DNA from: Acidobacteriota bacterium
GTDB taxonomy: Bacteria > Actinomycetota > Acidimicrobiia > Acidimicrobiales > Palsa-688
Reading direction: 5' to 3'
Length of the DNA stretch: 64,000 bases
Assembly: GCA_028876385.1 (NCBI GenBank)
Contig: JAGWSF010000111.1
Coordinates: 111,753 to 175,752, forward strand
Shown in pieces: positions 41,861-50,998 of this stretch; position 1 is the stretch's first letter, and each line of letters starts with the position of its first letter. Below the pieces are notes generated by a model that was not told where the DNA came from, made no database searches, and worked only from the letters and a program-made list of their open reading frames with translations. A program made the translations under genes and the position numbers.

Positions 41861-43132
41861 ATGCCCGCCAACCCGCTCAACACCGACGACTTCGGCGGTG
41901 AGCTGTACAACCTGGCCATCTCTGAGAAGGCTCGCCCGCTCCTCGACGCAGTGAAGCGGTTCATCGCCGAGGAGGTACGGCCGATGGAGGAGAAGTTCTT
42001 CGCCCTCGATGAGTTGAAGACCGACCCGTGGAGCTTCGCTCCCGGCCAGCTCGAACTGCTCGACGCCACCAAGGCCAAGGCCAAGACCGCGGGGCTGTGG
42101 AACTTCTTCCTGCCCAACGCCGAGACCGGCGAGGGTCTGGCCAACCTGGACTACGCCTACATCGCCTTCGAGCTCGGAAAGTCCCGTCTGGCCTCGGAAT
42201 GTCTCAACTGCTCGGCCCCCGACACCGGGAACATGGAGGTCCTCGAGCGGGTCGGCACCCCTGAGCAGAAGAAGCAGTGGCTCGAGCCCCTCCTCGCCGG
42301 CGAGATCCGCTCGGCCTTCGCCATGACCGAACCGGATCTGGCCTCCTCCGATGCCCGCAACATCGCCTGCCAGGCCGTCCTCGACGGCGAGGAGTGGGTG
42401 ATCAACGGGGAGAAGTACTACATCTCCGGGGCCGGCGACCCCCGCTGCAAGATCCTGATCGTCATGGTGCGCACCAACCCGGACGCCGCCACCCACCTGC
42501 AGCAGTCGCAGATCCTCGTCCCGATCGACACCCCCGGCCTGGAGATCCTGGGTCCCATGACCGTGTTCGGCCACGACGACGCCCCCCACGGCCACATGCA
42601 CCTGCGCTTCACCGACGTCCGGGTACCCAAGGAGAACATCCTGCTCGGCGAGGGCCGGGGTTTCGAGATTTCCCAGATTCGTCTCGGCCCGGGGCGTATC
42701 CACCACTGCATGCGATCCATCGGAGCGGCCGAGAAGGCGCTCCAGCTGATGGTCGAAAGGGGTCTGTCCCGCCAGGCCTTCGGCAAGCCGATCATCACCC
42801 TCGGCAAGAACACCGAGTGGGTCAGCGAGGCCCGCATCGAGATCGAAGCGATGCGTCTCATGGTGCTCAAGGCGGCCAAGGCCATGGATCTGATGGGCAA
42901 CACCGACGCCCGGGTGTGGGTCAGCGCAGTCAAGGCCATGGTGCCCGAGCGGGTGTGCACCATCATCGACCGGGCCATCCAGATCCACGGGGCCACGGGT
43001 ATCTCCCAGTGGACCCCGCTGGCCGACATGTACACCTCTCAGCGCACCCTGCGCTTCGCCGACGGCCCCGACGAGGTGCACCACATGGTCGTCGGGCGGG
43101 CCGAGATCGCCCGCTACCAGGCGGCCCGCTGA
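41861..43132 (+). CDS. Acyl-CoA dehydrogenase (ACAD10/11-like group)
   Basis: A protein of 423 residues. The FAD/substrate regions are FAMTEPDLASSD and EWVINGEKYYISGAGD, and the C-terminal IQIHGATGISQWTPLADMY. The sequence HHCMRSIGAAEKALQLM and a long N-terminus match the ACAD10/11-like family, which handles branched or hydroxylated acyl chains. ATG is preceded by GGAGG 6-10 nt upstream. It is the second gene of an operon with the phosphotriesterase-like gene. The active-site Glu position was not assigned. Confidence 0.9.
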   Translation: MPANPLNTDDFGGELYNLAISEKARPLLDAVKRFIAEEVRPMEEKFFALDELKTDPWSFAPGQLELLDATKAKAKTAGLWNFFLPNAETGEGLANLDYAYIAFELGKSRLASECLNCSAPDTGNMEVLERVGTPEQKKQWLEPLLAGEIRSAFAMTEPDLASSDARNIACQAVLDGEEWVINGEKYYISGAGDPRCKILIVMVRTNPDAATHLQQSQILVPIDTPGLEILGPMTVFGHDDAPHGHMHLRFTDVRVPKENILLGEGRGFEISQIRLGPGRIHHCMRSIGAAEKALQLMVERGLSRQAFGKPIITLGKNTEWVSEARIEIEAMRLMVLKAAKAMDLMGNTDARVWVSAVKAMVPERVCTIIDRAIQIHGATGISQWTPLADMYTSQRTLRFADGPDEVHHMVVGRAEIARYQAAR

Positions 43133-43144
43133 GACCCCCCCGGG

Positions 43145-43192
43145 GCTCAGAGGCCGTAGGCCTCCCACCGAGCTCAGAGGCCGTAGGCCTCC
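43145..43192. repeat. Duplicated 21-bp hairpin element at a gene end
   Basis: GCTCAGAGGCCGTAGGCCTCC occurs at 43145-43165 and 43172-43192. Each copy holds GAGGCC-gta-GGCCTC. The second copy encodes the last residues and stop of the disulfide oxidoreductase; the first lies just beyond it. It looks like a duplication of the gene's 3' end and may act as a terminator for both converging genes. Confidence 0.75.
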
Positions 43193-44577
43193 AGTAGACG
43201 GAGCCAGACCTCGCTGATCGTCGGATACGACGGCACGGCGTGCCACAGCCGGTCGAGGGGAACCTCTCCGACCAGCGCCACGGTGGCCGAGTGGAGCAAT
43301 TCGGCGACCCCCATACCGACGAACGTGGCGCCTACGAGCACCCGGCGGGCCTCATCCACCACGATGCAGGCCCGCCCCTCGTAGCCGTCGGCGAACAGCG
43401 ACGAGCCGGCTACGGCGATGGGGATCTCGACGGTCCTGGTCTCCATCCCCGCCTGCCGGGCGGCGGCCGAGGTGAGCCCCACCCCTGCCACTTCGGGGTC
43501 GGTGAACACCACCGCCGGCACCGCCCGGTGGTCGGCGCTGGCCGAGTAACGGTCCCACGCCGCCGGGCTGACCTCCCCCGCGGCGCGCGCCGCGATGACG
43601 TCACCGCACACCCTCGCCTGGTACTTGCCCTGATGGGTCAGAAGGGCCCGGCGGTTGACGTCGCCGGCGGCGTAGAGCCAGCCCCCCGCCACCGCGGTCA
43701 CCCGCATCGAGTCGTCGGTCTCGAGCCAGGAGCCCGGCTCGAGACCGACCGTGTCGAGGCCGAGGTCGTCGGTTCGGGGTCGGCGACCGGCCGCCACCAG
43801 CACTTCGTCAGCGACCAGGTTCGACCCGTCAGCGGTCGACACCACGACCGCGCCGTCGGGTCGGCGGGACACCGACTGCACCTCCACCGAGGTGCGCACG
43901 CTGATCCCCGACGCCGTCATCGACGCCTCGACGAGCTGCCCGGCGAACGGCTCGTGGCCGGGGAGCAGCCCCTCCGAGCGGGCCAGGACGGTGACCTCGC
44001 TCCCCAATGCGGCCCAGGCCTGGGCCATCTCGCAGCCGACCACACCTCCGCCGATCACGACCAGGCGGCCGGGTGCCCGCGACGCGCTGGTGGCCTCCCT
44101 GCTGGTCCACGGGTTGGCCTCGGCGAGACCGGCGTTCGGCGGGATCAGGGCGTCCGAGCCGGTGGCGACGACCACCGCGTGGCGGGCCGTCAGCTCCCTG
44201 TCGCCGACCATCACCCGGCGCTCGCCGGCGAGGCGGCCGTGACCTCTCACGAGGGAGATGCCGGCTCCTTCGAGCCAGTCGACCTGCCCGCGGTCATCCC
44301 AGTGGCTGGTGAAGGAATCCCGGCGGGCCAGCACCGCGGTCACGTCGAGCGGCCCGGTCACCGCCTGACGTGATCCTTCGAGCGACGAGGCCTCCCGGAG
44401 GGCCTGGGCCGGCCGGAGCAGCGCCTTGCTCGGCATGCACGCCCAGTAGGAGCATTCGCCGCCGACCAGCTCGGATTCGACGATCGCCGCGCTGAGCCCG
44501 CCCCGCACGGCCCGGTCGGCGACGTTCTCCCCCACCGGACCGGCCCCGATGACCACCACGTCGAACTCATCCGTCAT
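43174..44577 (-). CDS. FAD-dependent pyridine nucleotide-disulfide oxidoreductase
   Basis: A protein of 467 residues of the dihydrolipoamide dehydrogenase/mercuric reductase family. The FAD motif is [14 protein letters not shown], and the redox pair is [15 protein letters not shown] (Cys-x4-Cys). The NAD(P) motif is [13 protein letters not shown]. The C-terminal dimerisation domain has [10 protein letters not shown], with a Tyr-Pro where classical members keep a His-Pro-His-Pro pair, so disulfide exchange with lipoamide may not be its reaction. TAACCT lies 7 nt before the ATG. It is divergent from the phosphorelay operon. Confidence 0.88.
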   Translation of the reverse strand: MTDEFDVVVIGAGPVGENVADRAVRGGLSAAIVESELVGGECSYWACMPSKALLRPAQALREASSLEGSRQAVTGPLDVTAVLARRDSFTSHWDDRGQVDWLEGAGISLVRGHGRLAGERRVMVGDRELTARHAVVVATGSDALIPPNAGLAEANPWTSREATSASRAPGRLVVIGGGVVGCEMAQAWAALGSEVTVLARSEGLLPGHEPFAGQLVEASMTASGISVRTSVEVQSVSRRPDGAVVVSTADGSNLVADEVLVAAGRRPRTDDLGLDTVGLEPGSWLETDDSMRVTAVAGGWLYAAGDVNRRALLTHQGKYQARVCGDVIAARAAGEVSPAAWDRYSASADHRAVPAVVFTDPEVAGVGLTSAAARQAGMETRTVEIPIAVAGSSLFADGYEGRACIVVDEARRVLVGATFVGMGVAELLHSATVALVGEVPLDRLWHAVPSYPTISEVWLRLLEAYGL

Positions 44578-44622
44578 TGGTTGGAGGTTAGGCGAGCCTT
44601 GGCCGGTTAACGTGACCGCACT
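44578..44622. promoter_or_regulatory. Divergent leaderless promoter region
   Basis: Minus strand: TAACCT (complement of 44585-44590), 7 nt from ATG 44577. Plus strand: TAACGT (44608-44613), 9 nt from GTG 44623. Only 45 bp separate the two start codons. Confidence 0.5.
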
Positions 44623-45807
44623 GTGATGTCGGGCCAGCGGGAACGCAGCGGAGTGGAGAACATGGAGATTCTCCTGGTCGAAGACGACGCCGGCGACGCT
44701 CTGCTGGTGGAGGAGCTACTCGACGGCGCGGGGTCGGGGCTCGAGCCGGTGTGGACCACCACGGTGGCCGAAGCCGAGCGGCGGATCACGGCCCGCACCC
44801 TGTGCATCCTCCTCGACCTGAACCTGCCCGACTCCGAGGGGATCGAAGGGCTGCGCCGAGCCCTGCGCGTGGCCGGTCGGATACCGGTGATCGTCCTGAC
44901 CGGTCGGGTCGACCGCACCCTCGGGGAGCTGGCCGTAGCCGAGGGAGCCCAGGACTACCTGGTGAAGGGAACGGTCAGCGGCGAGGAACTGGTGCGGGCC
45001 GTCCGCTACGCCGTCGAACGCCGTAAGGGCCAGGAGACGGCCCGCCGACTGGCCGAAGCCGAGCTGCTGGCCGCCGAGAAGGCCCGTCTGGAAAGAGGTC
45101 TGCTGCCCCGACCGATCATCTCCAACCCGGCTCTGTCCTGGTCCACCCGTTACCGTCCCGGCGGGGGCCGGGCGCTGCTCGGGGGAGATTTCTTCGACGG
45201 GATCGAACTCGGCGACGGTTGCATCAGGGTGCTGATGGGCGACGTCACCGGCCACGGGCCCGACGAGGCCGCCCTCGGAGTGGCCCTGCGGGTCGCCTGG
45301 CGTTCGCTGGTGCTCGCCGGGGCTCCGCCCGAGGCGGTGCTATCCGGCCTGCAGAAGGTGCTCGGCGCCGAACGTCACTCCGAAGATGTGTTCGCCACGG
45401 TGTGTGACATAACCCTCACGGCCGACCTGTCGCGCGCCGTCGTGCGCCTGGGGGGTCACCCCGCCCCACTGCTGCTGAGATCGGGCCGGGTGGACGCGGA
45501 CACGGTCATCCGACGGGGCCCGCTGCTCGGCTTGGTCGACGACGCCACCTGGCCGGCCACCACCGTCGCCCTGGGCGATGACTGGGGCCTGATGCTCTTC
45601 ACCGACGGACTGGTGGAGGGACGTACCCCCGACGGCCAGCGGCTGGACGTGGCCGGTCTGATGGACCTGACGAGTGAGGCGGTGGGTCGGGGGGTGGGCC
45701 TCGGTGCGCTGGCCGACGAGCTCATCGCCTCGGCCGAGCAGGCCAACGGCGGCCCGCTGCTCGACGACGTGGCCCTCTTCCTCCTCGGCTCCGGTAGCCG
45801 TTGGTGA
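44623..45807 (+). CDS. Response regulator with PP2C-type (SpoIIE/RsbU) phosphatase output
   Basis: A protein of 394 residues. The receiver domain (about 14-130) has the acidic pair VEDD, the phospho-Asp in ILLDLNLP and the Lys in YLVKGTV. A short coiled linker follows, then a PP2C/SpoIIE domain (about 170-394) with GGDFFDG, GDVTGHGPDEAA and LLDDVALFL, which bind two metal ions. Such proteins dephosphorylate an anti-sigma antagonist when their receiver is phosphorylated. The start could also be ATG 44626 or ATG 44662. Its stop overlaps the kinase start by 7 bp, which makes the pair a probable unit. Confidence 0.88.
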   Translation: MMSGQRERSGVENMEILLVEDDAGDALLVEELLDGAGSGLEPVWTTTVAEAERRITARTLCILLDLNLPDSEGIEGLRRALRVAGRIPVIVLTGRVDRTLGELAVAEGAQDYLVKGTVSGEELVRAVRYAVERRKGQETARRLAEAELLAAEKARLERGLLPRPIISNPALSWSTRYRPGGGRALLGGDFFDGIELGDGCIRVLMGDVTGHGPDEAALGVALRVAWRSLVLAGAPPEAVLSGLQKVLGAERHSEDVFATVCDITLTADLSRAVVRLGGHPAPLLLRSGRVDADTVIRRGPLLGLVDDATWPATTVALGDDWGLMLFTDGLVEGRTPDGQRLDVAGLMDLTSEAVGRGVGLGALADELIASAEQANGGPLLDDVALFLLGSGSRW

Positions 45808-47387
45808 CGTCGGGCCGGGGCTGGCGGCTGCGCCAGCTCCTTGGTGCGCTGTTCGGCTTCTCCGGGTTGATCGTGGCGGCGGCGGCCGTGGCGGGGGGCC
45901 TGGCGTTCAACCATCTCACCCACCAGCGGGACAATCTGGTGAACCGCATCGACCCGGCCAGCTCCCTTTCCAGCCAGCTCCTCGCCGACTACGTGGATCA
46001 GGAGACCGGCGTCAGAGGTTACGACCTGAGCGGCCAAGCCCTGTTCCTCGGCCCGTACGACTCGGGGCGGGCGGCGGCCAGCGACACCGCCCGACGCCTC
46101 ACCGGCCTGCTCCCGGCGGGCTCGCCGGCCGGGCGCCTGCTCGCCGTGGTGGAGCAAAGGGCTGCCCGCTGGACCTCCGAGTTCGCGGTACCGGCCATCG
46201 CCTCGGTGAGCGGGGGGAGGCTCCCGGTCCAGCCGAGCGACGCCTCCCTCGAGCAGGGCCGGACCCTCTTCGACGCCCTGCGCTCCTCCATCGCCGATCT
46301 CCAGGCCGAGTTGGGCCGTGAGCACCGCGCCGCCCAGGCGAGCGTCGTCGCCGCGTCGGACCAGCTGCTCACCGTGATGGTCGTGGCCCTCGCCGTGATC
46401 GCGGCCGACGGGCTCCTCGTCTGGCTGTCGCTGAGAAGGCTGGTCGTGCGCCCCCTCGCCGACGTTTCGGCCGACACCCGGTCGGTGACCGAGGGCCAGC
46501 TCACCCACGAGGTCCGCCGGGCCGGCCCGGCCGAGATCGCCGAGCTGGCCTCGGACATCGAGGCCATGAGAAGGCGCATCTTCGCCGAGGTCGAGCACGT
46601 CCGCCAAGCCCGGGAACAGCTCGAGGCCACCAACGCCGAGCTGGTCCGCTCCAACGAGGACCTCGAACAATTCGCCTACGTGGCGTCCCACGACCTGCAG
46701 GAGCCCCTGCGCAAGGTGGCCAGCTTCTGCCAGCTCCTCGAGCAGCGCTACGGCGGCCAGCTCGACGAGAGGGGGGAGCAGTACATCGCTTTCGCGGTGG
46801 ACGGGGCCAAGCGGATGCAGAACCTGATCACTGACCTGCTGGCCTTCTCCAGGATCGGTCGCACCACCGAGAAGTTCGTCAGGATCGACATGGGTGACTG
46901 CCTCGACCAGGCGGTGCGCAACCTCGCCGCGTCCATCGAGGCGGCAGGGGCGTCAGTGACGGCCGAGGGACCGCTTCCGGCGGTGGACGGCGATCGCAGC
47001 CTCCTCGTGGCCCTTCTCCAGAACCTGATCGGCAACGCCATCAAATTCCACGGTGACCAGCCCCCGTCGGTGCTCGTCGGGTGTCGCCCGAGCCCCGACG
47101 AGGACCAGGCCTTCCTGTGGTCGGTGGAGGACAACGGGATCGGCATCGAGACCCGCTTCGCCGAGCGGGTGTTCGTGATCTTCCAACGCCTGCACGGACG
47201 CGACGCCTATCCCGGAACTGGCATCGGGCTGGCGTTGTGCCGCAAGATCGTCGAGTTCCACGGCGGCCGGATCTGGTTGGACACAGAGTTCACCGGGGGA
47301 ACCCGTTTCTGCTTCACCCTGCCGATGCCGCCCAACGAGGAGGTCAAAGATGTCCGATACGCCGACCAATCCGCCGACGGCCCCTGA
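45801..47387 (+). CDS. Sensor histidine kinase (CHASE3-like, HAMP, HisKA, HATPase)
   Basis: A protein of 528 residues. A first membrane helix at about 11-35 is followed by an outside domain of about 150 residues with [13 protein letters not shown], typical of CHASE3, and a second helix at about 185-207. HAMP is at about 208-260. The phospho-His is in [14 protein letters not shown], and the ATPase has [18 protein letters not shown] and GTGIGLAL. It autophosphorylates and probably feeds the receivers on both sides. The C-terminal 40 bp overlap the single-domain regulator. Signal not known. Confidence 0.9.
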   Translation: MVTSGRGWRLRQLLGALFGFSGLIVAAAAVAGGLAFNHLTHQRDNLVNRIDPASSLSSQLLADYVDQETGVRGYDLSGQALFLGPYDSGRAAASDTARRLTGLLPAGSPAGRLLAVVEQRAARWTSEFAVPAIASVSGGRLPVQPSDASLEQGRTLFDALRSSIADLQAELGREHRAAQASVVAASDQLLTVMVVALAVIAADGLLVWLSLRRLVVRPLADVSADTRSVTEGQLTHEVRRAGPAEIAELASDIEAMRRRIFAEVEHVRQAREQLEATNAELVRSNEDLEQFAYVASHDLQEPLRKVASFCQLLEQRYGGQLDERGEQYIAFAVDGAKRMQNLITDLLAFSRIGRTTEKFVRIDMGDCLDQAVRNLAASIEAAGASVTAEGPLPAVDGDRSLLVALLQNLIGNAIKFHGDQPPSVLVGCRPSPDEDQAFLWSVEDNGIGIETRFAERVFVIFQRLHGRDAYPGTGIGLALCRKIVEFHGGRIWLDTEFTGGTRFCFTLPMPPNEEVKDVRYADQSADGP

Positions 47388-47823
47388 GCCGCCGGCCCAC
47401 AGCGTGGACATCGTCCTCGTCGAGGACGACCCCGGCGACGTCCTCATGACCACCGAGGCCCTCGAGGAGAGCAAGCTGCTCCACACCCTCAACGTCTTGA
47501 ACGACGGCGAGGAGGCCATCCGCTACCTGCGGCGCGAAGCGCCCTACGAGAACGCCTCGCGACCGGATCTGGTCCTGTTGGACCTCAACCTGCCCCGCCT
47601 CGACGGTCGGGAGGTGCTGTCGATCGTCAAGAACGACCCGACGCTGCGCTCCATCCCTTGCGTGGTACTGACCACGTCCGACGCCGAGGACGACGTGGCC
47701 CGCAGCTACGACCTGCACGCCAACGCCTATGTCACCAAACCGGTGGACTTCAACGCCTTCACGGCCGTCGTGCGCCAGATCGACGACTTCTTCTTCACCA
47801 TCGTGAGGCTTCCCCAGCCCTGA
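47350..47823 (+). CDS. Single-domain response regulator (Rcp1-like)
   Basis: A protein of 157 residues that is only a receiver domain. It has VEDDPGDVL, the phospho-Asp in LVLLDLNLP and the Lys in YVTKPVDF. It starts inside the end of the kinase gene (38-bp overlap), so the two are translationally linked. Such stand-alone receivers act as phosphate shuttles or bind proteins. It belongs to the Rcp1-like group usually paired with kinases of this type. Confidence 0.88.
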   Translation: MSDTPTNPPTAPEPPAHSVDIVLVEDDPGDVLMTTEALEESKLLHTLNVLNDGEEAIRYLRREAPYENASRPDLVLLDLNLPRLDGREVLSIVKNDPTLRSIPCVVLTTSDAEDDVARSYDLHANAYVTKPVDFNAFTAVVRQIDDFFFTIVRLPQP

Positions 47824-47832
47824 TCTGGGTAT

Positions 47833-48291
47833 ATGGGACGTGTGAAGTTCAGATTCTGGCATGTGCCGGTCAGGGCCGTCACCGGCGCGTTCATACTCAA
47901 CGCGGGATTGGCCAAGTTCAAGTCGGATGATCCCGAGACGCACAAGGGCGTGCACGGCATGGCCTCGACCGCCTACCCGCAGCTGGCCAACGTCGACCCG
48001 GGGACCTTCACCAAGGCCCTCGGGGCCGGCGAGATCGCTCTCGGGGCGTCGCTCCTCACCCCCTTCGTGAGCCCCGGACTGGCCGGCGCCGGTCTCACCG
48101 CCTTCTCGGCCGGGCTCCTCGGGCTCTACTTCAAGGTGCCGGGGATGACCGTGGACGGCATCCGGCCCAGTACGAGTGGTACACCCATCGCCAAGGACAG
48201 CTGGTTGCTGGCCATCGGGCTGGCCTTGATGCTGGACCGGGCCGGCGAGGCGGCCCGCGAGGCCGTCCCCCGACCGCTCTCGCATTCTTGA
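47833..48291 (+). CDS. DoxX-like membrane protein
   Basis: A protein of 152 residues with three or four hydrophobic segments (VRAVTGAFILNAGLAKF, GAGEIALGASLLTPFVS, GAGLTAFSAGLLGLYF, LLAIGLALMLD). The pattern matches DoxX/SURF4-like proteins, whose function in actinobacteria is mostly unknown. GTG 47842, 6 nt after TATATG, is an alternative start, three codons shorter. Its end lies 35 bp before the treY start. There is no clear functional tie to trehalose. Confidence 0.65.
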   Translation: MGRVKFRFWHVPVRAVTGAFILNAGLAKFKSDDPETHKGVHGMASTAYPQLANVDPGTFTKALGAGEIALGASLLTPFVSPGLAGAGLTAFSAGLLGLYFKVPGMTVDGIRPSTSGTPIAKDSWLLAIGLALMLDRAGEAAREAVPRPLSHS

Positions 48292-48326
48292 GCGCGCCGG
48301 CGCCCGGCCCGGCAAGGGAGCGACCG

Positions 48327-50972
48327 GTGAGGCGGGCGTCGTACCGCCTCCAGCTTCGGGCCGAGTTCGGCTTCGACGCCGCGGCCGAACAGGTGAGCTA
48401 CCTGGAGAGGCTCGGCGTCAGCGACGTGTACTGCTCGCCCATCCTGCAGGCCGTGGCGGGAAGTGCCCACGGCTATGACGTGGTGGACCACTCCCGGCTG
48501 TCCGGCGAGCTCGGCGGCCGGGGCGGCTTCGACCGACTGGTGAGCGCCGCCGGCGGGGCGGCCCTCGGAATCACCGTCGACATCGTGCCCAACCACATGG
48601 CCATCGACGGGCGCTCCAACCGGTGGTGGTGGGACGTCCTGGAGAACGGCCCGTCGAGTCTCTACGCCGCCTACTTCGACATCGACTGGCCCGGCGACAG
48701 CGCCCACTCGGAACCCTCGGTGCTGGTCCCGGTGCTCGGAGACCGGTACGGAAAGGTGGTCGAAGAGCATCAGGTCCAAGTCGTGCGGGACGGGGCGGAC
48801 TTCGCCGTGCGCTACTTCGAACACGACCTGCCGCTCTCCCCCCGAACTCTCGACACCCTGCTGCAGCGGGCGGCCGGCCGGTGCCGGTCCGAGGAGCTGG
48901 ACGAGCTGGGCCGGGCGTTCGGCGCTCTGCCCCACGCCGCGGTTACCGATCCCACCACGGCGCGGGTCCGCCACGACCGCAAGGAGGAGCTCCGCGAGCG
49001 CCTTGCCGCGCTGCTGGCCGCCGAGGCGGAGCTGGTCCGGGCCGTCGATGACGAGGTGAGCTCGGTCAACGTTGACGCCGACGAGATGGACCGGCTCCTT
49101 CGCCGCCAGAACTACCGCCTGGCCTACTGGCGTACCGCCCGAGAGGAGCTGGACTACCGGCGCTTCTTCAACATCGAGACGCTGGTCGGCCTGCGGGTCG
49201 AAGACGACCGGGTGTTCGCCGACACCCACGAGACCATCGGGCGTCTGGTGCGGGCCGGCGCGGTGAGCGGGCTGCGGGTCGACCACGTGGACGGCCTGCG
49301 CGACCCCGAGGGCTACCTGCAGAGGCTCCGGCGGCTCGGCCCGGACACCTACGTGGTGGTGGAGAAGATCCTCGAGTCGGGCGAGGAGCTCCCGGCGTCG
49401 TGGCCGGTGCAGGGCACGACCGGCTACGACTTCGCCGCCCACGTCACCGACGTCCTGGTCGACCCCGCCGGCGAAGACCTGATGACCGCCTCCTACGTAG
49501 GCGTCACCGGTGAACCCGGCAGCTACCCCGAGGTTCTGCGCCAGTCCAAGCTCCAGATACTGACCGATGAGCTGTCACCGGAGTGCGACCGCCTGACCCG
49601 GCTGCTCCAAGTGGTCTGCGACGGGCACCGTCAGCAGCGCGACCGCACCCGAGGTGAGATCAGTGACGCCCTGCGGGCCATCCTGGTCTCGTTCCCGGTC
49701 TACCGGACCTACGCCCACCCGGATCGGGCCGTGACCGAGCAGGACCGCGTCGTGGTCGACACCGCCGTCCGGGAGGCCAGGAACGTGGCTCCGGGCACCG
49801 ATACCGACCTGCTGGACTTCATCGGCGAGGTCCTCCTGCTCGCCCACCCGGGGGGCGCCGAGACCGAGTTCGCCCTGACCTTCCCGCAGCTGTCGGCGCC
49901 GGTCATGGCCAAAGGGGCCGAGGACACAGCCTTCTACCGCTACAACCGGCTGGTCTCGCTGAACGAGGTGGGCGGGGACCCGGGGCGTTTCGGGCGGACC
50001 CTGGGCGAGTTCCATACGGCGATGGAGACGATGGGCCAGCGGGCCCCCGAGGCCATGCTGACCCTCGCCACCCACGACACCAAGCGAAGTCCCGACGTGC
50101 GGGCCCGGATCGGCCTCCTGAGCGAACTGCCCGACTACTGGGACGAGGCGGTGACCACCTGGATGGGTGTCACCGACCACTACGCCGGGGATAGCGGGCC
50201 TGATTTCAACACCCGCTACCTGCTGTTCCAGACCCTCGTCGGGGCCTGGCCGATCGACTCCGAACGGCTCGTGTCCTACATGGACAAGGCGGCCAAGGAG
50301 GCCAAGGTCCACACCTCGTGGGCCGACCCCAACGCCGACTACGACTACCAGCTCCGCAAGTTCATCGAGGCCACGCTCAGCGATCAGCACTTCGTGGCCG
50401 AGTTCGAGTCGTTCCTGCGGCGCCAGCGGATAGTCGAGCTGGGGCGGGCCACGTCGCTGTCGCAGCAGACTCTGCTGCTCACATGCCCGGGCGTGCCCGA
50501 CATCTACCAGGGCAGCGAGACCTGGGACGGCTCGCTGGTCGATCCCGACAATCGGCGGCCCGTGGACTACGAGCAGCTGGCCGGCGACCTGGCCCGCACC
50601 GCCGGGTGGCGCCCGGAGTGCATGGCCGTGGAGTACGACCGCGCCGCTGACCGGCGGGCCAAGATCTGGCTGACCGCCCGACTGCTCGATCACCGCCGCC
50701 GTCGGCCCGAACCGTACGGCGGCGGGACCTACGAGCCGCTCGACGTGTACGGATCCAAAGCCGGTCACCTGATCGCCTTCTGCCGAGGACGTCTGGTGGT
50801 GCTCGTCGCCCGCCACCACTGGAAGCTCGGCGGCGACTGGGACGACACCATGGTCAGCCTGCCGGCCGGCCGTTGGCGTCCGGTGATCGGCGTCGGCCCC
50901 GAAGTGAAGGGCGGCGACCACCGCGTCGGTAGCTTCTTGGGGCACGGCCCGGTGGCCGTCCTCGAGTACTGA
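48327..50972 (+). CDS. treY: Maltooligosyltrehalose synthase
   Basis: A protein of 881 residues of the GH13 family. It begins ASYRLQLRAEFGF, as TreY enzymes do. The nucleophile Asp is in GLRVDHVDGLRDP, the acid Glu in VVVEKILE, and the stabilising Asp in LATHDTKRSPDVR. It turns the reducing end of maltodextrins into trehalosyl ends. I prefer GTG 48327, with AAGGGAG 6 nt upstream; TTG 48288, which overlaps the previous stop, adds 13 residues. treZ follows 26 bp on, with its own ribosome site. Confidence 0.95.
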   Translation: MRRASYRLQLRAEFGFDAAAEQVSYLERLGVSDVYCSPILQAVAGSAHGYDVVDHSRLSGELGGRGGFDRLVSAAGGAALGITVDIVPNHMAIDGRSNRWWWDVLENGPSSLYAAYFDIDWPGDSAHSEPSVLVPVLGDRYGKVVEEHQVQVVRDGADFAVRYFEHDLPLSPRTLDTLLQRAAGRCRSEELDELGRAFGALPHAAVTDPTTARVRHDRKEELRERLAALLAAEAELVRAVDDEVSSVNVDADEMDRLLRRQNYRLAYWRTAREELDYRRFFNIETLVGLRVEDDRVFADTHETIGRLVRAGAVSGLRVDHVDGLRDPEGYLQRLRRLGPDTYVVVEKILESGEELPASWPVQGTTGYDFAAHVTDVLVDPAGEDLMTASYVGVTGEPGSYPEVLRQSKLQILTDELSPECDRLTRLLQVVCDGHRQQRDRTRGEISDALRAILVSFPVYRTYAHPDRAVTEQDRVVVDTAVREARNVAPGTDTDLLDFIGEVLLLAHPGGAETEFALTFPQLSAPVMAKGAEDTAFYRYNRLVSLNEVGGDPGRFGRTLGEFHTAMETMGQRAPEAMLTLATHDTKRSPDVRARIGLLSELPDYWDEAVTTWMGVTDHYAGDSGPDFNTRYLLFQTLVGAWPIDSERLVSYMDKAAKEAKVHTSWADPNADYDYQLRKFIEATLSDQHFVAEFESFLRRQRIVELGRATSLSQQTLLLTCPGVPDIYQGSETWDGSLVDPDNRRPVDYEQLAGDLARTAGWRPECMAVEYDRAADRRAKIWLTARLLDHRRRRPEPYGGGTYEPLDVYGSKAGHLIAFCRGRLVVLVARHHWKLGGDWDDTMVSLPAGRWRPVIGVGPEVKGGDHRVGSFLGHGPVAVLEY

Positions 50973-50998
50973 TCAGGTCCCAGCGGAGGAGACGGGTC

